Part shown: piece by piece, positions 25,193 through 31,740 of the stretch
How positions within the stretch are numbered: position 1 is the stretch's first letter
How the letters are laid out: every line of letters begins with the position of its first letter
Source: Streptomyces sp. BHT-5-2
GTDB taxonomy: Bacteria; Actinomycetota; Actinomycetes; Streptomycetales; Streptomycetaceae
Direction: 5' to 3'
DNA: 64,000 nt
NCBI RefSeq assembly: GCF_019774615.1
Contig: NZ_CP081496.1
Span: forward strand, 2,852,001-2,916,000
Program-made: the position numbers and the translations under genes
The notes under the pieces: generated by a model
Seen by the model: the letters and a program-made list of their open reading frames with translations, nothing else
Database searches by the model: none
Told to the model about the DNA's origin: nothing

Positions 25193-25576
25193 GTGGCTGA
25201 GCTGCACGTCGAGTTGGTCGCCGCGGACCGGCAGGTCTGGTCCGGCGAGGCCAGCCTGGTCGTCGCGCGCACCTCGTCGGGCGACATCGGCGTCATGCCC
25301 GGACACCAGCCGCTGCTCGGCGTGCTGCAGTCGGGCCCGGTGACGATTCGTACGACCGGGGAGAGCGGGGACGGCACCGTCGTCGCCGCGGTGCACGGCG
25401 GCTTCATCTCGTTCGCCGACAACAAGCTGTCTCTGCTCGCGGAGATCGCCGAGCTGTCGGACGAGATCGATGTCCAGCGTGCGGAGCGGGCACTGGAGCG
25501 GGCGAAGTCGGATGCTGACGCAGCCGCCGAGCGCCGCGCCGACGTCCGGCTGCGCGCGGTGGCGGGCGCTCACTGA
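25193..25576 (+). CDS. atpC: ATP synthase F1 subunit epsilon
   Basis: 127 residues. Joins gamma to the c-ring and can inhibit ATP hydrolysis. N-terminal beta-sandwich (VELVAADRQVWSGEA, GDIGVMPGHQPLLGVL) and a short C-terminal helical hairpin. GTG 25193 is chosen because GAGGAG lies at 25182-25187. It is the last gene of the atp operon, followed by the hairpin at 25600-25646. Confidence 0.95.
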   Translation: MAELHVELVAADRQVWSGEASLVVARTSSGDIGVMPGHQPLLGVLQSGPVTIRTTGESGDGTVVAAVHGGFISFADNKLSLLAEIAELSDEIDVQRAERALERAKSDADAAAERRADVRLRAVAGAH

Positions 25577-25599
25577 GCTCCGTCACCGACGAGATCGAT

Positions 25600-25646
25600 C
25601 CTCAGCCGCGGGCTGCCCGGACTTCCGGAGCGGTCCGCGGCTGAGG
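25600..25646 (+). terminator. atp operon terminator
   Basis: Perfect 12-bp inverted repeat CCTCAGCCGCGG (25600-25611) and CCGCGGCTGAGG (25635-25646). The 23-nt loop holds its own CCGG/CCGG element. No T-run. It starts 24 nt after atpC. Confidence 0.75.
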
Positions 25647-25718
25647 CAATGCAGGTGCGTTTCCCTGCCCCGGACCCCGTCCGGGGCCACCCCCACCGAG
25701 GCGAGGAGGTCGGTCGAG

Positions 25719-26162
25719 ATGGTCCTCGCTCTGCTTGTGAGCGGCGCGGTCGTGCTGCTGGTCCTGCTGGGGCTGTTCGTCTTCGGACTGAGACGACGGC
25801 TCATCCAGCGACCCGGCGGCACCTTCGACTGCAGCCTGCGCTGGAACGTGCCGGAGGACGAGCCCAGCGGCAAGGGCTGGATCTACGGCGTGGCGCGGTA
25901 CAACGGCGACCGGATCGAGTGGTTCCGGGTGTTCTCGTACGCGCCCCGGCCCCGTCGCCTGCTGGAGCGCTCCGCCATCGAGGTGCTGGCGCGCCGCACC
26001 CCGCAGGGCGAGGAGGAGCTCGCGCTGCTCTCCGACTCCATCGTGCTGGCCTGCGCCCATGGCGGCATCCGCGTCGAACTGGCGATGAGCGAGGACGCCC
26101 TCACCGGCTTCCTCGCCTGGCTGGAGGCGGCCCCACCCGGACAGCGGGTGAACGTGGCGTGA
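25719..26162 (+). CDS. DUF2550 domain membrane-anchored protein
   Basis: 147 residues. One N-terminal membrane helix (about 2-24) and a soluble cytoplasmic domain with FDCSLRWN, KGWIYGVARYNGDRIEWFRVFSYAPRPR: this is the DUF2550 family found downstream of atpC in actinobacteria. Function is unknown. Its position after atpC suggests a link with ATP synthase, but the hairpin at 25600-25646 separates them. ATG 25719 has GAGGAGG 9 nt upstream. Confidence 0.85.
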   Translation: MVLALLVSGAVVLLVLLGLFVFGLRRRLIQRPGGTFDCSLRWNVPEDEPSGKGWIYGVARYNGDRIEWFRVFSYAPRPRRLLERSAIEVLARRTPQGEEELALLSDSIVLACAHGGIRVELAMSEDALTGFLAWLEAAPPGQRVNVA

Positions 26163-26358
26163 GGGACTGAGAAGGGGCGAGCAGGGTCGGTCGGGGCGTG
26201 CGGCGACCCGGAATATTTCTCCGCCGCTCGGCCGTTGTGGCCCCGCAGGGGGGCGTCGCGACCCCTACGGGATCCGTTCGGGTGGCCCCTACGGCACCCC
26301 CGCCCCCCCCGAGCCAGCCCCCACGACGCCAGTCTCTTCTCACCGCGCACAGCCCCCT
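26163..26358. other. convergent intergenic region
   Basis: 196 bases between the ends of the DUF2550 gene and the response regulator. It contains a C-rich tract (about 26290-26312) and a direct repeat CCCCTACGG. I found no clear gene or strong hairpin. Confidence 0.3.
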
Positions 26359-27048
26359 TCACGGCGCCTCCACCCCCAACTCCTGGGCCAGTACGGCCGC
26401 TTGGAGGCGGCTGCGGAGCGCCAGCTTGTTCAGCAGCCGGCTGACGTGGGTCTTCACGGTGGCCTCGGCCATCGCCAGGCGCAGCGCGATATCGGCGTTC
26501 GACAGGCCCTCGCCCAGGCATCCCAGCACCTCCCGCTCGCGCGGTGTCAGCGTGTCCAGGACCGCCGGGTCCGGGGCCGTCCGGTCCCGTGACCGCCGGG
26601 CCGCCGGCCGCGCCCGGGCGAACTCGGCGAGCAGCCGCCGGGTCACCGCCGGCGCGATCAGCCCCTCGCCGGCCGCCACCGTGCGCACCGCGCCGAGCAG
26701 CGTCGGCGCGTCGCTGTCCTTGAGCAGAAAGCCCGCGGCGCCCGCGCGCAGCGCGCCGAAGACGTACTCGTCCAGGTCGAAGGTGGTCAGCACCAGGACG
26801 TCGGCCAGCCCCTCCTCGGTGATCCGGCGGGTGGCCGAGACCCCGTCCAGCCGCGGCATCTGGATGTCCATGAGGACGAGGTCGGGGCGCAGCGCCTCGG
26901 CCAGGCGGACCGCCTCCTCGCCGTCCAGGGCCTCCCCGGCGACCTCGATGTCGGGCGCGGACCCCAGGATGAGGACCAGCCCGGCCCGTACGGCGGACTG
27001 GTCCTCGGCGACCAGGACCCGGACGGGCCGCTCGGCGGCACCGGTCAT
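26359..27048 (-). CDS. NarL/FixJ-type response regulator
   Basis: 229 residues. Receiver domain (10-125) with phospho-acceptor D61 in LVLMDIQMP and the conserved K of the LLKDSD loop, followed by a LuxR-type helix-turn-helix (about 165-220; [22 protein letters not shown]). It is the DNA-binding output of the histidine kinase encoded just upstream: the kinase stop and this start share four bases (ATGA), so they are translationally coupled. A likely operator is the inverted repeat at 28325-28342. Confidence 0.93.
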   Translation of the reverse strand: MTGAAERPVRVLVAEDQSAVRAGLVLILGSAPDIEVAGEALDGEEAVRLAEALRPDLVLMDIQMPRLDGVSATRRITEEGLADVLVLTTFDLDEYVFGALRAGAAGFLLKDSDAPTLLGAVRTVAAGEGLIAPAVTRRLLAEFARARPAARRSRDRTAPDPAVLDTLTPREREVLGCLGEGLSNADIALRLAMAEATVKTHVSRLLNKLALRSRLQAAVLAQELGVEAP

Positions 27049-28283
27049 CGTTGCTCTCCCTCCCCGGCGGCGGGCAGTGCTGCCCGGACCAGCCAGACGC
27101 TTCCGTCCGGCCCGCCTTCCGGGCCGGCGTCGAACTCCCCGCCCAGCAGGGCGATCCGCTCCCGCATACCGACCAGGCCGGCCCCGGAACCGGGTGCGCG
27201 CGGCCCCGGCCGGTCGGCGTACGGGCTGCGGACGGTGACGGCGAGTGCCCCGCCGGGACCGTCGGCGATCCGCACCCGGACCTCGCCGGGCGCGGCGTGC
27301 TTGAGCGCGTTGGTCAGCGACTCCTGGACGATGCGGTACGCCGCCAACTCGACCGGTGCGGGCGGCCGTTCAGCGCCCGCACCAGCCGCCCGGCGGTCGT
27401 CGTCGAGGACGAACTCCAGGCCGCTGGCGGCGCCGTTGGCACGGGCCTGGGCGATCAGGGCTTCCAGCCCGTCGAGGGTGGGGGTGGCCGCCGGCTCCTC
27501 CCCGGCGTTCGCGTCCCGCAACAGGCCGATGAGCCTCCGCATTTCGGCCAGGCCCTGGACGCTGTTCTCGCGGATCACGCCGAGCGCGGCACGGGTCGCG
27601 GCGGGCTCGTCGAGGGTCTGCGCGGCGGTGGCGTGGATGGCGATCGCGGACAGGTGGTTGGCGACCAGGTCGTGCAGTTCCCGAGCCATCCGGGCGCGTT
27701 CGCCGGCCACCGCCTGGGTGCGGTCCATCTCGGCCAGCAGCGCGGTCTGTTCGGCCCGCAGCCGGGCGGTCTGCGCGGCGTCCCGGTGGTTGCGGATGAT
27801 CAGGCCGGTCCACGCCGGGGCCACCGTGACCAGCGCGATGCCGATGCCGATCAGCAGCACCTGCGGGTTGTGCCAGAACGCCGCCGTCACGGCCGTGGCC
27901 AGCACCGACACCAGTTCCGAGGCGAGTGGGATCCGGCGGGCCGCGGCCGGTGGGCCGTAGAGCACCGCGGCGTAGACGACGTCGGTGAACATCAGGACGG
28001 TGGCGATCAGGGTGCCGGTGCAGAAGTCCAGTGCCAGCGCCGGTACGGCGAGGGCCAGCGCGGCCAACGGAGCGGTCCGGCGGAGGAGTTCGGCCCCGGC
28101 CATGACGGTCAGTGCGAGCAGGTTCAGCGACGCGGGCAGGCCGAGCAGCGGCGGCCCGCCGTGCAGGTGCAGCGCCCGCAACAGCACCCCGCTGGCCAGG
28201 CCGCCGCCGGCGATGAGCACGTCGTGGCGGCGCGGGCGTCCGGGGGCGGCGAGGGCTCTGGCGGTCACCCCTCCATCCAACAC
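27045..28283 (-). CDS. sensor histidine kinase, HisKA_3 family
   Basis: About 412 residues from GTG 28283. An N-terminal half with about six hydrophobic segments (residues about 20-165) is a membrane sensor. The dimerisation box is ARELHDLVANHLSAIA, with the phospho-accepting His, and the ATP-binding domain has EAVRN-like ESLTNALKHA and the G box GSGAGLVGMRERI. It phosphorylates the downstream NarL-type regulator. Start is uncertain: GTG 28283 has only a distant GGAG, and GTG 28268 has a GGAGG that is too close. A long open frame runs upstream but its translation is arginine-rich and not protein-like. Confidence 0.85.
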   Translation of the reverse strand: MLDGGVTARALAAPGRPRRHDVLIAGGGLASGVLLRALHLHGGPPLLGLPASLNLLALTVMAGAELLRRTAPLAALALAVPALALDFCTGTLIATVLMFTDVVYAAVLYGPPAAARRIPLASELVSVLATAVTAAFWHNPQVLLIGIGIALVTVAPAWTGLIIRNHRDAAQTARLRAEQTALLAEMDRTQAVAGERARMARELHDLVANHLSAIAIHATAAQTLDEPAATRAALGVIRENSVQGLAEMRRLIGLLRDANAGEEPAATPTLDGLEALIAQARANGAASGLEFVLDDDRRAAGAGAERPPAPVELAAYRIVQESLTNALKHAAPGEVRVRIADGPGGALAVTVRSPYADRPGPRAPGSGAGLVGMRERIALLGGEFDAGPEGGPDGSVWLVRAALPAAGEGEQR

Positions 28284-28324
28284 GGCGCCGGCGCGCTCCG
28301 CCGCCACCCCGCGGACCAGGCCGA

Positions 28325-28342
28325 CTACATCGAAAGATGCAG
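28325..28342. promoter_or_regulatory. inverted repeat, candidate operator of the NarL-type regulator
   Basis: Half-sites CTACATC (28325-28331) and GATGCAG (28336-28342) around GAAA, seven pairs with one mismatch. It is in the divergent region between the two-component operon and a membrane protein gene, about 42 nt before the kinase start. NarL-family regulators bind such short dyads. Confidence 0.5.
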
Positions 28343-28466
28343 CACCGGATCGTCGTCGCCGGTGACGTTCCGGGCGCCGGTGGCTGGGACGCTGGACGAG
28401 GTCGCTCCGCTCGGCGGGAGCCCCGGAAACGCCCGGGGCGCGGGGCGGCCGGAGAGGAGAGTCACC

Positions 28467-29051
28467 GTGGTCGTCACACTGATCATCGCCTGCGAGGTCG
28501 GCTTCTGGGTGCTGCTCGTCGCGGGTCTGGCGCTGCGCTATCTGGCGCGGATGCCGAGGACCGGGGCGGTGGTGCTGCTGCTGGAACCGCTGCTGGAACT
28601 GGCGCTGCTGGTCGTCACCGCGATCGACCTGAAGAACGGCGCCACCGCGGACTGGAAGCACGGCCTGGCCGCCCTCTACATCGGCTACACCGTCGCCTAC
28701 GGCCACTACACGATCACATGGGTGGACGTGCACGTCGCGCACCGCTTCGCCGGCGGCCCGCCCCCGGTCAAACGCTACGGCCGGGACGCCCTCACGCACG
28801 AGGCGAAGCTGTGGCTGCGCACGGTGCTGATGGCCGCGGTGGCGGCGGCACTGCTGCAGGGCGCGATCTGGTACGTCGGCGGTGACGGCGACGTCTCGTC
28901 GCTGCGCAGCTGGCAGGGGACCGGCCTGCGCATCGTGGCGATCCACGCCGTGATCGTGCTGACGTATCTCATCTGGCCGAAGAAGGCCCCCAAGGACCGG
29001 ACCGCGCCGGAGGAGTCGCCGGCCCGGCCCCGGGAGAAGAGCGTCCGCTGA
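28467..29051 (+). CDS. uncharacterised integral membrane protein
   Basis: 194 residues from GTG 28467 (GGAGAGGAGA 6 nt upstream). About four or five membrane helices: 3-25, 35-55, 68-88, 118-140, 155-175. Conserved-looking motifs are YTVAYGHYTITWVDVHVAHRFAGGPPPVKRYG and the basic tail after LTYLIWPKKAP. I recognise it as a protein common in Streptomyces but know no function. It diverges from the NarL-type two-component operon, with a shared candidate operator, so it may be a target of that system. Confidence 0.7.
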   Translation: MVVTLIIACEVGFWVLLVAGLALRYLARMPRTGAVVLLLEPLLELALLVVTAIDLKNGATADWKHGLAALYIGYTVAYGHYTITWVDVHVAHRFAGGPPPVKRYGRDALTHEAKLWLRTVLMAAVAAALLQGAIWYVGGDGDVSSLRSWQGTGLRIVAIHAVIVLTYLIWPKKAPKDRTAPEESPARPREKSVR

Positions 29052-29069
29052 GGCGGGGGCGGCGGGGCT

Positions 29070-29642
29070 TCAGCGCTCGCCGCCCGGTACCCACAGCACG
29101 TCCCCGGTCTCCTTGTTGGCCGTCCGGGCCAGGATGAACAGGAGGTCCGAGAGGCGGTTGAGGTAGGTGGCGGTGAGTGCGTTCATGGTCTCGCCGTGCT
29201 CCTCCAGGGCCGCCCAGGTGGAGCGTTCGGCCCGGCGGACGACGGTGCACGCCTGGTGGAGCAGGGCGGCGCCGGGGGTGCCGCCGGGGAGGATGAAGCT
29301 GCGCAGCTTCTCCAGCCCTTCGAGGAAGCGGTCGCAGTCCGCTTCCAGCTTGTCGACGTAGGACTGCTCGACGCGCAGCGGCGGGAACTTGGGGTTCTCC
29401 ACGACGGGCGTCGCGAGGTCGGCGCCGACGTCGAAGAGGTCGTTCTGCACCCGCAGCAGCACCGCGGTGATCTCCTCCGGCAGCGCACCGAGGGCCAGCG
29501 CCACGCCGATCGCCGCGTTGGCCTCGTTGGCGTCCGCGTACGCCGCGATGCGGGCGTCGGTCTTGGCGGTCCGGCTCATGTCGCCGAGCGCGGTGGTGCC
29601 CTTGTCTCCGGTACGGGTGTAGATGCGGGTCAGATTCACCAT
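29070..29642 (-). CDS. cob(I)yrinic acid a,c-diamide adenosyltransferase, PduO type
   Basis: 190 residues. It transfers the adenosyl group of ATP to cob(I)alamin, giving coenzyme B12. Motifs: N-terminal ATP loop YTRTGDKGTTALGD (8-21), the R/D pair in VRRAERSTWAAL, and NRLSDLLFILAR. All family signatures appear intact. B12-dependent IcmA (58373) and MeaB (49733) in this window need its product. ATG 29642 is chosen since the Met-Val-Asn-Leu-Thr start is typical of the family; the upstream extension is low-complexity. Confidence 0.94.
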   Translation of the reverse strand: MVNLTRIYTRTGDKGTTALGDMSRTAKTDARIAAYADANEANAAIGVALALGALPEEITAVLLRVQNDLFDVGADLATPVVENPKFPPLRVEQSYVDKLEADCDRFLEGLEKLRSFILPGGTPGAALLHQACTVVRRAERSTWAALEEHGETMNALTATYLNRLSDLLFILARTANKETGDVLWVPGGER

Positions 29643-30017
29643 ACGAGCGAGACTACGCCGCGGCCCGGCGGAAGACCCGGCCGCGGGCCCTTCGCGGAGG
29701 GCAGCACCGCGGGCTCCGCCCAGGCGTTCGTCGTGTGGGACGGGACGGGACGGGACGGGACGGTGCCGGCGCCCGGCGGAAAGCCCCTCAACTACGTGCC
29801 GGGGGCGGCGGGCTGACGGCCTTCCGGGTGCCCGCCGCAACCCGCGGCTGTGATGTCCGTCATGGAAGAGAGGCGCTGCGGCCCGAAGGGCCTCGTTGGG
29901 GGGTGGCGGTCGGGTGACGGGTGGGAGTGACGCGCATCTCTTCCCCGCCAATCGATCGCCGGTGACCGCTAACGTCACTGGGGACCGTCAAATGCACAGG
30001 GTGTGAGGGGACAAGCA
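29643..30017. other. divergent intergenic region with GGGAC repeats
   Basis: 375 bases between two divergent genes. It holds five perfect tandem copies of GGGAC (29737-29761) and presumably both promoters. No convincing small gene or riboswitch fold was found; in particular I do not see a B12 box before the adenosyltransferase. Confidence 0.4.
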
Positions 30018-30866
30018 GTGGCAAAGAAGCTTGCCGTCATCGGCGCCGGACTGATGGGTTCCGGGATCGCGCAGGTCTCGGCCCAGGCCGGCTGGGACGT
30101 CGTCCTCCGTGATGTGACGGACGAGGCGCTGGCCCGCGGCAAGGGCGGCATCGCGGCCTCCTACGAGAAGTTCGTGGCCAAGGGCAAGCTGGAGGCGGCC
30201 GCCGCCGAGGACGCGCTGGGCCGCATCACCACCACCACCGACCTGGACGCGGTCGCCGACGCGGACGTCGTCGTGGAGGCGGTCTTCGAGAAGGTCGAGG
30301 TCAAGCGGGAGATCTTCCAGGCGCTGGACAAGCTCGCCAAGGAAGACGCGGTGCTGGCCTCCAACACCTCCGCGATCCCGATCACCAAGATCGCCGCGGC
30401 CACCTCCCGGCCCGAGCGGGTGGTCGGCACCCACTTCTTCTCGCCGGTGCCGATGATGCAGCTCTGCGAGCTGGTCCGCGGCCACAAGACCAGCGACGAA
30501 ACCCTCGCCGCCGCCCGGGAGTTCGCCGAGTCGGTCGGCAAGACCTGCATCGTGGTCAACCGCGACGTGGCCGGCTTCGTCACCACCCGGCTGATCTCGG
30601 CGCTGGTCGTCGAGGCCGCCAAGCTCTACGAGTCGGGCGTGGCCAGCGCCGAGGACATCGACATCGCCTGCCGGCTGGGCTTCGGCCACGCGATGGGGCC
30701 GCTGGCCACCGCCGACCTGACAGGCGTCGACATCCTGCTGCACGCCACCGAGAACATCTACACCGAGTCCCAGGACGAGAAGTTCGCCCCGCCGGAGATC
30801 ATGCGCCGCATGGTGGACGCCGGCGACATCGGCCGCAAGAGCGGCCAGGGCTTCTACACCCACTGA
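30018..30866 (+). CDS. 3-hydroxybutyryl-CoA dehydrogenase
   Basis: 282 residues. NAD(P)-dependent interconversion of acetoacetyl-CoA and 3-hydroxybutyryl-CoA. Rossmann motif VIGAGLMGSGIAQ (7-19), NTSAIPITKIA, catalytic His139 in VGTHFFSPVPMMQLCELV, and a C-terminal helical dimer domain with NRDVAGFVTTRL. Start GTG 30018 follows GAGGGG by 7 nt. With the thiolase at 48443 it could form a C4 acyl-CoA route towards the butyryl/isobutyryl-CoA pool used by IcmA (inference). A terminator follows at 30885-30907. Confidence 0.94.
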   Translation: MAKKLAVIGAGLMGSGIAQVSAQAGWDVVLRDVTDEALARGKGGIAASYEKFVAKGKLEAAAAEDALGRITTTTDLDAVADADVVVEAVFEKVEVKREIFQALDKLAKEDAVLASNTSAIPITKIAAATSRPERVVGTHFFSPVPMMQLCELVRGHKTSDETLAAAREFAESVGKTCIVVNRDVAGFVTTRLISALVVEAAKLYESGVASAEDIDIACRLGFGHAMGPLATADLTGVDILLHATENIYTESQDEKFAPPEIMRRMVDAGDIGRKSGQGFYTH

Positions 30867-30884
30867 TACCGCGTCAGGGCTGTA

Positions 30885-30907
30885 CCCCGACGGGTCACCC
30901 GCCGGGG
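30885..30907 (+). terminator. terminator hairpin after the 3-hydroxybutyryl-CoA dehydrogenase gene
   Basis: CCCCGACGGG and CCCGCCGGGG pair over ten positions with one mismatch around a 3-nt TCA loop; TGATTTCGG follows. Confidence 0.7.
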
Positions 30908-31011
30908 TGATTTCGGTATCGGTTCGCTTACAGACGGCAACTTCGCCGTATGAGAGGCAGTCAGATCGGTAGACGACAATGCACCACAACCCATGACATC
31001 GGGGAGCGCAT

Positions 31012-31335
31012 ATGCACATCAGGGGCGACCACGCCGAGCTGGTCGTCGGGGGCCGACTCGACGTCCGCAGCGCGGCGGACGCCCGCACGGCCCTGCACGC
31101 CGCCGTGGACTCCGGCCGGGGTGATCTGGTGCTGGACCTGACCGAGCTGGATTCGTGGGACGCCACCGGCCTCGGCGTGATCATGGGCGTGCACCGCCGG
31201 GCCGGCCGCAACAACCGCCGGCTGGTGCTGCGCGGGGTGCCGCCGCAGATGCAGCGGCTGCTGGTCGCCACCCGGCTGCACCGCATCCTCGCCATCGAGG
31301 GCGGGATCGAGGCGGAGTCGCTGCCCCGGGTGTGA
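31012..31335 (+). CDS. STAS-domain anti-sigma factor antagonist
   Basis: 107 residues, single STAS domain. The phosphorylatable position of SpoIIAA-like proteins (DSSGLG) reads DATGLGV, so the acceptor would be T52. Such proteins bind an anti-sigma kinase when unphosphorylated and so release a sigma factor; none of those partners is encoded here. ATG 31012 has GGGGAG about 6 nt upstream. It is followed by a GC hairpin and a 405-nt gap, so it is probably monocistronic. Confidence 0.87.
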   Translation: MHIRGDHAELVVGGRLDVRSAADARTALHAAVDSGRGDLVLDLTELDSWDATGLGVIMGVHRRAGRNNRRLVLRGVPPQMQRLLVATRLHRILAIEGGIEAESLPRV

Positions 31336-31740
31336 CCGGGCGCGACCGGCCGTGACCGGGTGCGCCGGGTGCGCCCGGGTGTGCTCGGCTGCGAGGAGTG
31401 GGGTGGCGGGGCGGGGGTGGCGCCCCGCCCCGTCCTGTGGTCCGGCCCCGCCGCGGCCGGACCGGGGAACCGGTCGGGGAATCGGTCGGGGAACGGATCG
31501 GAGGGGCCGGGCGAAATACGGCAAGGCGCGCATTCCAGTCGATCTGTGTTGTTCCCCTCAAGGTGCCACCCCGGTCGTGCCCCGGGCCCGGGATCGGTCT
31601 ATGGTTCGGTTGTCCGCCGTGTGTCATCATCCGCGGCGGCGCACCGGACCAGACGCGACGGCTGAGGAGATCCGCCGGAGCCGGGGCAGTGCGGACGGCC
31701 GGAAGCACCGACGGCACGCACATTCTGGAGAGCTTGCAGC
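31336..31740. other. gene-free stretch with hairpin and 12-bp repeats
   Basis: 405 bases between the STAS gene and the STAND-like gene. It holds a 9-bp perfect hairpin (GGGGCGGGG 31408-31416 / CCCCGCCCC 31423-31431), likely the STAS terminator, and three tandem 12-bp units of the type GGGGAAyCGGTC (31464-31499). The promoter of the downstream gene is expected in 31500-31640, where base composition drops slightly, but I could not assign it. Confidence 0.45.

Noticed and set aside
26210..26236. Sigma-R-like GGAAT-N19-GTT on the plus strand
   Set aside because: It would transcribe antisense to a response regulator and lacks the leading G of GGGAAT; it shows that this short pattern also occurs by chance.
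27051..28466. Long plus-strand open frame opposite the kinase gene
   Set aside because: Only the part from GTG 28467 is protein-like and has a ribosome-binding site; the rest is antisense to a well-supported histidine kinase.
29643..30017. Possible cobalamin riboswitch before the adenosyltransferase gene
   Set aside because: No B12-box or the expected long multi-stem architecture was found on the minus strand.
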